Assembly (NCBI RefSeq): GCF_009604385.1
Contig: NZ_WEGJ01000003.1
Coordinates: 434,001-498,000, forward strand
Length of the DNA stretch: 64,000 bases
Reading direction: 5' to 3'
From: Streptomyces smaragdinus
GTDB taxonomy: Bacteria > Actinomycetota > Actinomycetes > Streptomycetales > Streptomycetaceae
Shown: piece by piece, positions 45,742 to 54,614 of the stretch
Layout: each line of letters starts with the position of its first letter
Position numbering within the stretch: position 1 is the stretch's first letter
Position numbers and translations under genes: made by a program
Notes under the pieces: generated by a model
Databases searched by the model: none
What the model saw: the letters and a program-made list of their open reading frames with translations, nothing else
What the model was told of the DNA's origin: nothing

Positions 45742-46732
45742 TCCCTTCGCGCGGTCCCCCCGGTTCGCCGCCGCGCAGCAGCGCGATGCCGAGCTGTGTC
45801 GGGGTGTGGCTGACGCTCGCTCCCGTGCGTTGGGTGGTGATCAGGCCCGACTTGCGCAGGGCCGCCGTGTGGTGGCTGATGGTGGACGGGGAGAGGATCA
45901 GCGTCCGGGCCAGGGTGGTGGTTGTGGCGCCGCCCGTTTCGACCACGACGCGGAGCAGCGCCGCCCGGGTGGCTCCCACCAGGGGGGCCAGGGACTCGTC
46001 CGGGGCCTCGGGGGCTTGGAGTCCGGTGGGGTGGCCGAGGGTGAAGCGGACGACGAAGGTCGGGGCGTGGGGGTCGGCGTAGACGATCGGGTCGTGGCCG
46101 CCGAAGAACGTGGGCATCAGGTGGATGCCCTGTCCCTCCAGCTGGACGTCGTCGTCCATGAATCCGCGGTGCAGGTGCAGTACGGGCGGGGTCCAGCGGA
46201 TCGCCGGGTGCAGGGAGCTCAGCAGGGCGTCCAGGCCCTCGGTCACCAGCGTGCGGGTCAGGTCGGCGACGGCCAGCTCGAACCGGGGGCGCAGCCGCGC
46301 GCTCAGCGGGGCGACGACGGCGCCGTGATACTCCCGGACTGCCTGCGCCAGGGTGCGCAGCGCGGACGGGGAGCCCTGGGCCAGATCGTGGGCCCAGGCG
46401 GGCAGGGGGCGGGTCGCGCCCACGGCCGCCATGTCCGCCGCCAGGAGGTGGCGCGGGGTGTGCAGCATGAGGTCCAGCCCGGTCTCGAGGTCGCCGCCGG
46501 TCTCCTGGGGCACGGGGGAGATGAAGTCGGGGGACCGCCCGTGGGCGGGCACGAGGCTCAGCAGCCGGCGGGACGACTCCGGAAGCCGTAAGGGCCGGCG
46601 CTCACCGGCCTTCACGGTGCCCCTGGTCCGGATCGAACGCAGGCTGGCCTCTACGTCCCACAGCGGATCGGGCCGCTGCGCGATCGTGATCCGCCGCAGG
46701 TCCCGCTCGGTCAGATGGAGTCTGATCGCCAT
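45731..46732 (-). CDS. ArsR-like regulator with C-terminal HTH
   Basis: 333 residues. Start at MAIRLHLTERDLRRITIA (ATG 46732). Residues about 1-245 form an unknown sensory region, and the winged HTH is at the C-terminus: SLAPLVGATRAALLRVVVETGGATTTTLARTLILSPSTISHHTAALRKSGLITTQRTGASVSHTPTQLGIALL. This order is typical of a Streptomyces subgroup of ArsR/'helix-turn-helix' regulators. No metal-binding Cys motif. Stands alone. The 273-base gap to 47005 holds an inverted repeat terminator of the next operon and nothing else that I can name. Confidence 0.82.
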   Translation of the reverse strand: MAIRLHLTERDLRRITIAQRPDPLWDVEASLRSIRTRGTVKAGERRPLRLPESSRRLLSLVPAHGRSPDFISPVPQETGGDLETGLDLMLHTPRHLLAADMAAVGATRPLPAWAHDLAQGSPSALRTLAQAVREYHGAVVAPLSARLRPRFELAVADLTRTLVTEGLDALLSSLHPAIRWTPPVLHLHRGFMDDDVQLEGQGIHLMPTFFGGHDPIVYADPHAPTFVVRFTLGHPTGLQAPEAPDESLAPLVGATRAALLRVVVETGGATTTTLARTLILSPSTISHHTAALRKSGLITTQRTGASVSHTPTQLGIALLRGGEPGGPREGMVR

Positions 46733-46963
46733 GTCCGGGCTCCCCGTCGTCTTCCCCGCGCCGCCACCGCCCCGGGCCCCTGTCCCGGCCCCCTCGCACC
46801 CGGCGCCAGGAGGGCCTTTCGATTCTGGTCGAAAGGAGTGTCCGCGGCCGTCCCACCCTGACACCCTGGTGTCAGCCACGACAAGTCACGGGGTGTATCG
46901 GCCGGTTCGGGGGAGCCGCCGCTCGCAGGAGCCCGGGGGACGTGACGGATCGGGGCGGGGAGT

Positions 46964-46991
46964 GGGGTCCCCGGCAGGGGCCGGGGACCCC
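46964..46991 (-). terminator. Terminator of the MoxR-VWA operon
   Basis: GGGGTCCCCGG (46964-46974) and its perfect complement CCGGGGACCCC (46981-46991), with a six-base loop, lie 15 bases after the DUF5682 stop on the minus strand. Confidence 0.75.
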
Positions 46992-47005
46992 CCGTTATGT
47001 CCGGG

Positions 47006-49852
47006 TCAGATCCGCGTCAGCAGAGCCGTCGCCGCGGTCGCCGTGTCCGGATACCGCGTCAGCAGCGCCGCGCCCCGGGGGCCCGGGTCCGTGGCCGTCC
47101 AGCCGCCGTCGCAGCCCAGCAGGGCCGCCGCCGCGTCGCAGGTCGCCGGATGGGCGGCCAGCAGGGCGACGCCCCGGGGGCCGGACGCGGCGGGGCGGGC
47201 CGCCGGGGGCAGGGGCTGCTCGCGCCACGGGGGTATCCAGCCGTCCAGCGCCGGGAGGCGGGCGGGGAAGACGCGGCCCGCCTCGCGGATGAGCAGCGGG
47301 GCCAGCTCCGAGCCGTCCGCGCGCAGGGTGGAGATCAGCGTGGGCAGCCAGGGCAGGAGCACCGGGTCCGGGAGCCTGCCGAAGGCGTTCGACACCGCCT
47401 CCACGACGAAGTCGGTGAGCCCCGGCACCGGCTCCAGCGCGTGCAGGAAGCCGCTGAGGTAGCGCGGGTAGGCCGTCAGCACCAGCGGGTTGCCCAGCAG
47501 TTCGTCGCACCGCTCCCGCAGCTCCGTACGCGACAGCGTGCCCAGATGGGTCCGCGCGGCCCACAAGAGCGCCTGTCTGGCGGGGTCCGACGGATGGGAC
47601 TGGGCGACGGCGAGCTCGAGCTGGGTGCGGTCGCAGCCCAGCGACAGCGCGAGGCTCTCCATCCCGAACAGGAACCCGAGGGTCGCCGCGACCTGCCGCA
47701 CGGTGGCGTCGTCGTCGGTGAACGCCATGGGCAGCAGGGTGCAGTAGTGGGCGTAGCCCTCCTTGGCGAACGACTCGATCCAGCCGGGCAGCACCGGCTC
47801 GCTCGTGCGGTAGTACGCCAGCAGCCGCCGCACCCGGCGCAGCACCTCCGGCGCGCCGTCCACGGAGCGCTCCGCCGCCAGTACGTGCAGGGCGTGGGCG
47901 CCCAGCTCGTCGGCGAGGCGGCGGCTGTTCAGATACAGCGTGGCGTCCTCGACGGCCTTCAGCACGTCCGCCGCCGTGGCCTTCGCCCCGTACGCGGCCT
48001 TGCGCAGCCGCTGCTCCAGCACCTGCTCGACGCTCACGCCCTCGTAGCCGAGCTCGATGAGCGCGCGCTGATGGGTGCCGAGCGCCAGGTCCCAGGACTC
48101 CTGGATGGGACGCTCGCCCAGGGTGCGCTCGCCCATGATGGGGCGGGCGGCGCCGTGCGGCAGCAGATGGCGCAGCATCCACAGCACGTCGGAGCAGGCG
48201 CCCAGCTCGGGCCGGCCGGCGATGTCGAGCAGCGCCCGCTTCACCCCGCGCTGCTGGAGCGGCAGGTTCAGCGGGGTCAGCCGGTCGTGCACGTCGCGGG
48301 CGAGCGGCGGCAGCGCGTCGTAGCCGACCTGGCCGATCCGGTCGCCGCCCATCATGATCTCGACGAGGCGGCGCACGTCGCGCCGGCCGGGCACCGCGTC
48401 CTTCTCGATGCAGGTGACAGCCGCGTCCTGGAAGTCGTACGGCGTGGGCTTGGCCCGGTCGCGCATGCCGGCGAGGAGGATCGACGTCTCGAACACGGCG
48501 ATGGCGTCGGCGGTCGAGGCGAGATAGCCGTTGCGGCGCGCGGCGCGGACGATGTCCACCGACCAGCCGAGCAGCTCCTCCTCGTCCAGCCGGTCCAGGA
48601 CCGGGGGGCGCCGCAGGAATCCGGTCAGCTTGTCCGCGGGCCCGGCGGGCACCGGCGCGGCGGCGCGCTTCTTCGCCGTGGAGGTCTTGCCCGCCTGTCC
48701 CGCCAGCCGGTACGGCTTGACCTTCGTCCGTCTGACGTTCTTCGCGAAGAGCGACGCCGCGATGGACACCGAGCCACCGGCGAGGCCGAACTGGGCCTCG
48801 ATCGCCGTATGGCTGGAGGGGATCAGCCCGTGCTGCCACACGGTGGCGGTGCGGGGGGAGATCTCGAAGGTGTCGCTGCCGTGGACGCCGAACTCCTCGA
48901 CGCGGCTGGCCGCGTGGAAGGCGCCGCAGACATACAGGCAGTCATCGGGGTCGGCGCCGGTGGCGGTCAGATGCTCGCGCATCCGGGTCCACATGTGCCG
49001 CTCGCGGTCCTCGTCGACCTTCAGCCGGTGTGTGTCGCCGGGGGCGAGCCGCCGGAAGAGGCTGCCGATCAGCAGCATGACCTGGCGGTACGTGTTGTAG
49101 TCGCCGTCGCTCAGGGGCAGTTCGACGTACTGGTGCCACCACTCCGACCAGTGCCGCACCTTGCCGTGGCGCAGCAGATGCTCCTCGAGCTCGGCGAAGC
49201 GCGGGCGCAGGTCGCCGATCTCCACGCCCACGGCGTCGCCGTGCAGCGCGGCCTCTTCCTCCTCGGCGGTCTCGGGCGCGTCCGGGTCCGCGGCCCTGGT
49301 GGGGCGCTCGTCCCACTGGTAGACGTGGTCGGAGGAGCGGTCGACGAGGACCAGCTCGACGCCGGGGGTGTCCAGGGCGTACGCGATCGCCTGGTACTCG
49401 GCGGACGCCTCGGTGATCGGGGCGACCACCGACAGCGGCGCCCAGTCGGCCGGGAAGCCGTCGATCTTCGAGGCGAACGCCTGCACGGCCACCGGGAGGC
49501 GGCAGTTGCGCAGCTCGGTGAGGAGCGGCGCCATGTCCTCGCACAGCTCGAGATAGACGACCTTGGGCTGCTTCTCGCGCAGCCGGCGGGCCATGGCGAG
49601 CGCGGAGGCCGGCGAGTGGTGGCAGACGGGGAAGATCTCCAGCGGCTCGCGCACCGCGCGGTCGACGTCATCGACGAGGCCGAGCAGCAGGCCCTCCAGC
49701 GCGCCCGGTCCGTCGGCGAACGCGGTGGCCGCCTCGTGCAGCTGGGTGCGCAGGGCCCGGAAGGTGCTGTCGTCGGCGGTACCGACGGCGGCTGTGCTCA
49801 CGGTGGTCTCCTTCCTGGTGTCGCCGGTGCTGGTCACGGCGGGGGTGCTCAA
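47006..49852 (-). CDS. DUF5682 protein with TraB/TIKI-like N-terminal half
   Basis: 948 residues, last gene of the five-gene operon; its start overlaps the MoxR stop by four bases. The N-terminal 320 residues carry the layout of the TraB/TIKI/erythromycin esterase superfamily: CHHSPAS at 77-83, VVYLELCEDM at 98-107 (Glu102), EDRERHMWTRMREHL at 281-295 and YVCGAFHAASRVEEF at 307-321. The remaining 600 residues are mostly helical and end in a Pro/Ala-rich tail. Such folds include metal-dependent hydrolases and esterases. My assignment comes from motif order alone. Likely a substrate or effector of the MoxR-VWA machine. Confidence 0.8.
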   Translation of the reverse strand: MSTPAVTSTGDTRKETTVSTAAVGTADDSTFRALRTQLHEAATAFADGPGALEGLLLGLVDDVDRAVREPLEIFPVCHHSPASALAMARRLREKQPKVVYLELCEDMAPLLTELRNCRLPVAVQAFASKIDGFPADWAPLSVVAPITEASAEYQAIAYALDTPGVELVLVDRSSDHVYQWDERPTRAADPDAPETAEEEEAALHGDAVGVEIGDLRPRFAELEEHLLRHGKVRHWSEWWHQYVELPLSDGDYNTYRQVMLLIGSLFRRLAPGDTHRLKVDEDRERHMWTRMREHLTATGADPDDCLYVCGAFHAASRVEEFGVHGSDTFEISPRTATVWQHGLIPSSHTAIEAQFGLAGGSVSIAASLFAKNVRRTKVKPYRLAGQAGKTSTAKKRAAAPVPAGPADKLTGFLRRPPVLDRLDEEELLGWSVDIVRAARRNGYLASTADAIAVFETSILLAGMRDRAKPTPYDFQDAAVTCIEKDAVPGRRDVRRLVEIMMGGDRIGQVGYDALPPLARDVHDRLTPLNLPLQQRGVKRALLDIAGRPELGACSDVLWMLRHLLPHGAARPIMGERTLGERPIQESWDLALGTHQRALIELGYEGVSVEQVLEQRLRKAAYGAKATAADVLKAVEDATLYLNSRRLADELGAHALHVLAAERSVDGAPEVLRRVRRLLAYYRTSEPVLPGWIESFAKEGYAHYCTLLPMAFTDDDATVRQVAATLGFLFGMESLALSLGCDRTQLELAVAQSHPSDPARQALLWAARTHLGTLSRTELRERCDELLGNPLVLTAYPRYLSGFLHALEPVPGLTDFVVEAVSNAFGRLPDPVLLPWLPTLISTLRADGSELAPLLIREAGRVFPARLPALDGWIPPWREQPLPPAARPAASGPRGVALLAAHPATCDAAAALLGCDGGWTATDPGPRGAALLTRYPDTATAATALLTRI

Positions 49853-50970
49853 GACAGGGTGGCGATCGCGTCGCGGCCGCCGTCGAGGAACTCGGGCCAG
49901 ACGCCGCCCTTGTCCTTGCTGCGCGGCTCGACGACGCCGTGCAGATACTTGTTGAGGATGGCGAGGTCCTCGGGCGAGCGCCGGGCGAGGGAGCCGACGA
50001 GCGAGGACGCGAGGGTACGGGCGGTCAGCTCGCGGGCGCCGAAGAAGTTGCTGTGCAGGATCGCGTCCTCCAGGACGCCGATCTGCTCGGCGGTGGACAG
50101 CGCGGACTCCAGCTTCTCGTCGTCGCTGGCGGCCGATTCCGCGGAGGCCCGCAGATCGGCGAAGCTCTGCAGCAGGACGTCGAGCAGGGTCGGCGGCACG
50201 TCCAGCTCGATCTGGTGCCGGCGCAGCAGCTCCTCGGTGCGGAAGCGGACGATCTCCGCCTCGCTCTTCTTGTTCGTCACGACGGGTATGCGCACGAAGT
50301 TGAAACGCCTCTTGAGGGCGGACGACAGGTCGTTGACCCCGCGGTCGCGGCTGTTGGCCGTGGCGATGATCGAGAAGCCCGGCTTGGCGAACACGATGTT
50401 CTCGCCGCCGTCGCTGTCCAGCTCGGGCACGGAGATGTACTTCTCGGAGAGGATCGAGATCAGCGCGTCCTGGACGTCGCTGGTGGAGCGGGTGAGCTCC
50501 TCGAAGCGGCCGATGGTGCCGGTCTCCATCGCCGTCATGATCGGCGAGGGGATCATCGACTCCCGCGACTGGCCCTTGGCGATGACCATGGACACGTTCC
50601 AGGAGTACTTGATGTGGTCCTCGGTGGTGCCGGCCGTGCCCTGGACGACCTGGGTGGAGTTACGGCTGATCGCGGCGGCAAGCAGCTCGGCCAGCCAGCT
50701 CTTGCCGGTGCCCGGGTCGCCGATGAGCAGCAGTCCGCGGTCGGAGGCCAGGGTGACGATGGAGCGCTCGACGAAGCTGCGGTCGCCGAACCACTTCGGC
50801 GCGATCTCCCGGTCCAGGCCGTCGGAGCGCTCGGAGCCCAGCACGAACAGCCGGACCATCTTGGGCGACAGCCGCCAGGAGAACGGCTTGGGGTTGTCGT
50901 CGACGGACTCCAGCCAGTCGAGCTCCTCGGCGTACTTGATCTCGGCGGGGGCGCGCAGCAGATCGGACAT
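49849..50970 (-). CDS. MoxR-family AAA+ ATPase
   Basis: 373 residues. Walker A GDPGTGKS at 84-91, Walker B-like region GTIGRFEELTR at 151-161 (Glu157-Glu158 in place of DE), sensor 1 ATANSRDRG at 203-211, Arg finger in ALKRRFNF near 221. MoxR ATPases remodel or activate protein complexes together with VWA partners, here the gene at 51037. It overlaps the DUF5682 gene by four bases and lies 66 bases after the VWA gene. Confidence 0.93.
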   Translation of the reverse strand: MSDLLRAPAEIKYAEELDWLESVDDNPKPFSWRLSPKMVRLFVLGSERSDGLDREIAPKWFGDRSFVERSIVTLASDRGLLLIGDPGTGKSWLAELLAAAISRNSTQVVQGTAGTTEDHIKYSWNVSMVIAKGQSRESMIPSPIMTAMETGTIGRFEELTRSTSDVQDALISILSEKYISVPELDSDGGENIVFAKPGFSIIATANSRDRGVNDLSSALKRRFNFVRIPVVTNKKSEAEIVRFRTEELLRRHQIELDVPPTLLDVLLQSFADLRASAESAASDDEKLESALSTAEQIGVLEDAILHSNFFGARELTARTLASSLVGSLARRSPEDLAILNKYLHGVVEPRSKDKGGVWPEFLDGGRDAIATLS

Positions 50971-51036
50971 GTAACTACCTTTCGGACAGGTTGTGGGCAG
51001 GGCTGTGCGTCGATCGGCGGTCGGACGTACGCCGGG

Positions 51037-52512
51037 TCAGGTGAGGAAGGACTTCAGCTCGTGCACGAGCTTGCGTATGTGGCCGGAGAGCACCGGCGTG
51101 CCGAGGTCCTTGAACCGGTCGCGGAACCACGGGTTGACGCTGCCGCGGCCGGCGCTGGTGACCGAGCCGACCGGGATGAACTTGGCGCCCGAGCGGTGGA
51201 TGGCGGCCATCGACTCGTACAGCGGCTCGTTGTGCCACTCGTAGAAGTCCGAGATCCACACCACCACGGTGTTGCGCGGCTCGGCGATCTTCGGCTGGGC
51301 CAGCGCCATGGCGACCGTGCCGTCCGTGCCGCCGCCGAGGTTGGTGCGCAGCAGGGTCTCGAACGGGTCGTGCACCCAGGCCGTGAGGTCGAGCGCCTGG
51401 GTGTCGTACGCGATGAGATGGACGTCGACCTTGGGCAGCCCGGCGAAGATCGAGGCCAGGATGGTGCAGTTGACCATGGAGTCGACCATCGAGCCCGACT
51501 GGTCCACGACGACGATGAGCCGCTGCGGTGTGGTCTTGCGGGCCGTGTGCCGGTAGTAGAGGCGGTCGACGTACAGCCGCTCCTCCTCCGGGCTCCAGTT
51601 GGTGAGGTTCTTCCAGATGGTGCGGTCCAGGTCGAGGTTGCGGAACACCCGCTTGGGCGGGACCGAGCGGTCCAGCGCGCCGACCGAGGTCTTCTCGACC
51701 TGGGTGCGCAGCACCTCGGCGACCTCGTCGACGAAGCGGCGGATGAGGTCCTTGGCGTTCTTCAGGGCGACGCCGGACAGGTTGTTCTTGTCCCGCAGCA
51801 GCTGCTCGATCAGCGACATGCTGGGCGTGAGCCGCGCGGCGAGCGCCGGGTCGGCGAGCACCTCGCGCAGCCGCATCCGTTTGACGAGGTCGCCCTCGAT
51901 GGCACCGAGCTCCGGACCGATCGAGGGGATCAGATTGATCGGGTCGGGCGTCCGGCCGCCGCCTCCGCTGCCGGTGGGGCTGACGCCCTGTCCGGCTCCG
52001 GCTCCCGCTCCCGGACGGCCGCCGCGCAGGTCGCCGGGGCGGCAGCCGAGCGCCCGCTCCAGCCAGCCCGCGTCGGACTGCCAGCGGGCGAGCTGCCCGG
52101 CGGTGACCGAACCGGACGCCGGGGCGTAGACGTTCAGCAGCACCTTCGACACCAGCGCCGCGCGGCGGACCTCGGCCTGCCTGTCCCGGTCGGCGTCCTC
52201 GTCGGGCAGCATCAGCCCGTCGAACTCGGCGGCCAGCTCCGGATGGCGCTGGACGACGGAGTCGACGGACGCCTGCGGGTCGAGCAGCGCGGCCGGCAGT
52301 CCGAGGTCGTCGACGACGGCCAGGCTCGCCGACTCCAGCGCGGCCTGCTCCTCGGGGTCGAAGAGCCGGGCGAGGAGCCGCCAGTACAGCACCTGCCGGC
52401 GATTGGCCTCGGGGTCGGCGACGGGGGCGCCGTCGTCGGATACGGGGGACTCGGGCGCCGTATCGGCGGCCCCGTCCCACCTGGTGTCCTCTGTTGTCGC
52501 GTCGGCGGTCAT
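51037..52512 (-). CDS. VWA-domain protein, partner of MoxR
   Basis: 491 residues. N-terminal 200 residues are helical with a Gly-rich linker near 160-185; a helical middle follows; residues 330-491 form a von Willebrand A domain with a complete metal-binding site: DQSGS at 337-341, Thr396 in GGGTDG and Asp422 in WISDF. Cytoplasmic (no signal). MoxR-VWA pairs usually act as chaperone or metal-insertion machines. ATG overlaps the stop of the upstream gene by four bases, so the two proteins are made together. Confidence 0.9.
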   Translation of the reverse strand: MTADATTEDTRWDGAADTAPESPVSDDGAPVADPEANRRQVLYWRLLARLFDPEEQAALESASLAVVDDLGLPAALLDPQASVDSVVQRHPELAAEFDGLMLPDEDADRDRQAEVRRAALVSKVLLNVYAPASGSVTAGQLARWQSDAGWLERALGCRPGDLRGGRPGAGAGAGQGVSPTGSGGGGRTPDPINLIPSIGPELGAIEGDLVKRMRLREVLADPALAARLTPSMSLIEQLLRDKNNLSGVALKNAKDLIRRFVDEVAEVLRTQVEKTSVGALDRSVPPKRVFRNLDLDRTIWKNLTNWSPEEERLYVDRLYYRHTARKTTPQRLIVVVDQSGSMVDSMVNCTILASIFAGLPKVDVHLIAYDTQALDLTAWVHDPFETLLRTNLGGGTDGTVAMALAQPKIAEPRNTVVVWISDFYEWHNEPLYESMAAIHRSGAKFIPVGSVTSAGRGSVNPWFRDRFKDLGTPVLSGHIRKLVHELKSFLT

Positions 52513-53897
52513 TTCCGCAGCAGCCTCCCCGCGCGCTCCCGCAGCACGCCCACGGCGGCGTCGGCGGCCTTCTCCGCCTGGACCCCGGCCTTCTCGGTGG
52601 TCCCGCCGGCCCAGCCCCCCGCGTGGATCGCGACGGCCTTCTTGCGCACGGTCGTCTCCACGGCCAGCGGCTGGACGCGGAACCTTCCGTCGTCCCAACG
52701 CAGCAACGCGATGCAGGCGCCGGACGCCGCCACCTTCTCCGGCGTGAGCGGACCGGCGGCCGGCACCCGGTCGGTGTCCACCGCGAGCGGCTGCCCGGCG
52801 ACGGTGAACGTCAGCCCGCCGTCGTCCTGCTCGACGCCGTACCCCTCGAGGAACACCGGCACCGCCAGCCGGGCCGGATGCCGGTCCAGCGGGGCCGCCG
52901 GCAGGTCCGTCGCGGCCGGCAGGGCGACCCGGGCCGTGGCGAACGCCTCGGCGGGCTCGCCGGGGCGGGCGTGCTCGTCGCTCCAGAGGAGGTCGCCCTC
53001 GGCCGTCACCGGCATCCCGGTGATGTCCATGGACCGGCCCTCGCCGGCCGCCGCCAGCAGCGACATGTGCGGCCGCAGCAGCTTCCACAGCCCCGCGCCG
53101 ATCACCGTGTCCGGCTTGGGCGCGGACACGCTCGCGCGCACCAGCCGCGCCGCCCCGCCGTCCGCGGGCTCGAACACCGCGTGCACCTGGGCCTGCACCG
53201 CCGTCGCGTGCTCCTGCGCGTCGACCCCCAGCGGCAGCAGCCGCCCGGTCGCCGTCCCCGCCGCGGGGGTGTCCGCCGCGCCCGGGACGGTCAGCATCAT
53301 GCCGCGCGCCCACAGATCGGCCCAGCGGCGCACCGGGAAGCGCTCCGCGGTGACCCCCGGGCAGGTCGCCGCGAGCTCGGCGGCGAAGCCGTCGAGGAGC
53401 GCCGCGAGCCGGCGCAGCGCCGGGTCGGGCAGCATCGCGGAGACGACGGGCGCCGCACCGGCGACCACTTCGTGGTCGAGGCCCTGCCAGCCGCAGCGCG
53501 CCAGGTCCGCCAGCCAGGAGCGGGCGGCGACCAGCAGGTTCGCCGGCCGCTCCGGGCCGGGCCCGGCGGCCTCCGCCGGGCCCGCCGGGCGGCCGGTGGC
53601 CTCCGTGACCCGCTCGAGCAGCGCGTCGTGCACCGAGCCGAGCAGCGCCGTCCGGGCCGCGGCGAGGGCGACGAGGTCGTCCTCGGCGGCGGAGCCGGTC
53701 GAGGCCTTCTCCGCGGCGCCGGCGACCCGGTCCGCGAGCGGGGAGCCCGCCACGGCGTCCGCGAGCGCCGTCAGCCCGGCGGCCTGCGCCGCCTGGGGGC
53801 GCAGCAGACCGGCCACGAGCGCCTGGTCGAAGGCGTCCACGGCGGCCAGCGCCTCGTCGAGTCCGTCGATGTCCGCGGTGAGCAGATCTCCGCGCAT
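52509..53897 (-). CDS. Unknown 462-residue protein of the MoxR-VWA operon
   Basis: 462 residues, start at MRGDLLTADIDGLDEAL (ATG 53897), one base inside the SWIM stop. The N-terminal half is Ala-rich and helical; the second half has beta-like segments (ALLRWDDGRFRVQPLAVETTVRKKAVAIHAGGW). No membrane helix, signal or known catalytic motif seen. It lies between the SWIM and VWA genes with overlaps on both sides, so it is surely part of this system. I do not recognise the family; it may be an adaptor or the substrate-binding subunit. Confidence 0.75.
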   Translation of the reverse strand: MRGDLLTADIDGLDEALAAVDAFDQALVAGLLRPQAAQAAGLTALADAVAGSPLADRVAGAAEKASTGSAAEDDLVALAAARTALLGSVHDALLERVTEATGRPAGPAEAAGPGPERPANLLVAARSWLADLARCGWQGLDHEVVAGAAPVVSAMLPDPALRRLAALLDGFAAELAATCPGVTAERFPVRRWADLWARGMMLTVPGAADTPAAGTATGRLLPLGVDAQEHATAVQAQVHAVFEPADGGAARLVRASVSAPKPDTVIGAGLWKLLRPHMSLLAAAGEGRSMDITGMPVTAEGDLLWSDEHARPGEPAEAFATARVALPAATDLPAAPLDRHPARLAVPVFLEGYGVEQDDGGLTFTVAGQPLAVDTDRVPAAGPLTPEKVAASGACIALLRWDDGRFRVQPLAVETTVRKKAVAIHAGGWAGGTTEKAGVQAEKAADAAVGVLRERAGRLLRK

Positions 53898-54394
53898 CAG
53901 GCCACCGCCCTCGTCGGCGGGAACCACTGCATCTCCGGCAGCGGCAGGGTGGTCGGGGCCAGTTCGAGATAGGCCAGATGCCGCAGGAAGCGGCTGAAGA
54001 CGGCCGCGGCGGCGGACTTGTCACCCAGGTCCGGCCGGGTGGCCGTCATGGCGCCGGTGATCCCCGCCGCCGTGTCGGCGTCGGTCTCGACGCGCAGATA
54101 CCGCACGACGCGATCGGCGCCGTACTGCAGCACCGCCTCCGTCACCAGCGCGCGGATGTGGTTGCAGAACCCGCCGCGGGCGCCGCCGCAGGGCCGGTTG
54201 TTGTTGGTGCTGCAGGCGTACGTGAAGCTGCCCGCCGCGACGGACGACACGTAGACCCGCTCGATGTCCGATCCGCTGGACACCACTCCCTGCAGCCGTC
54301 CGTCGGCCAGCTCCACGAACGGCACCTTGGCCAGTTTGCGCGGTCGCGCGGGCGGCACCACCCGTGCCGCGCTCGCCCTCTCCCAGTCCGACAA
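53897..54394 (-). CDS. SWIM zinc-finger protein, first gene of the operon
   Basis: 165 residues from a TTG at 54394. That TTG has an excellent GGAGGGGAG ribosome site seven bases upstream; a longer ATG start at 54469 has none. The zinc motif is YACSTNNNRPCGGARGGFCNH (Cys and His at a SWIM-like spacing, near residues 61-81), preceded by VYVSSVAAGSFTYAC. SWIM domains bind DNA or protein. The stop shares one base with the next start (TGATG). Probably the recognition component of the system. Confidence 0.8.
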   Translation of the reverse strand: MSDWERASAARVVPPARPRKLAKVPFVELADGRLQGVVSSGSDIERVYVSSVAAGSFTYACSTNNNRPCGGARGGFCNHIRALVTEAVLQYGADRVVRYLRVETDADTAAGITGAMTATRPDLGDKSAAAAVFSRFLRHLAYLELAPTTLPLPEMQWFPPTRAVA

Positions 54395-54479
54395 CGCGGA
54401 TCTCCCCTCCACCCGAAGTGGACATGAGTCAGCAGATTTCCCGCCCGGAATCCTCCGGCGGAACACCACTGAATCTACT

Positions 54480-54491
54480 GGGTGGCACTGA
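54480..54491. promoter_or_regulatory. GGGTGGCACTGA element in the operon's upstream region
   Basis: The 220-base gap (54395-54614) before the SWIM operon holds GGGTGGCACTGA, which also begins the perfect inverted repeat upstream of ppdK (32377-32388). Here the other arm is missing. No clear promoter could be placed in this gap. Weak evidence for a shared regulator. Confidence 0.2.
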
Positions 54492-54614
54492 CAATCCAGC
54501 CCCGCGCGAATGCCCGCGCAGGGCCGCCGCGACGGCGAACTTGCAGGTCAGAGAGGTCGGTTACGTTAAGTCAGATGGATCACCCGGCCCCGGAGGATCC
54601 GGCGTGACAGCCCC

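Noticed and set aside
46997..50974. 1325-codon plus-strand frame opposite the DUF5682 and MoxR genes
   Set aside because: Antisense shadow; the minus strand carries clear Walker motifs and tight gene overlaps.
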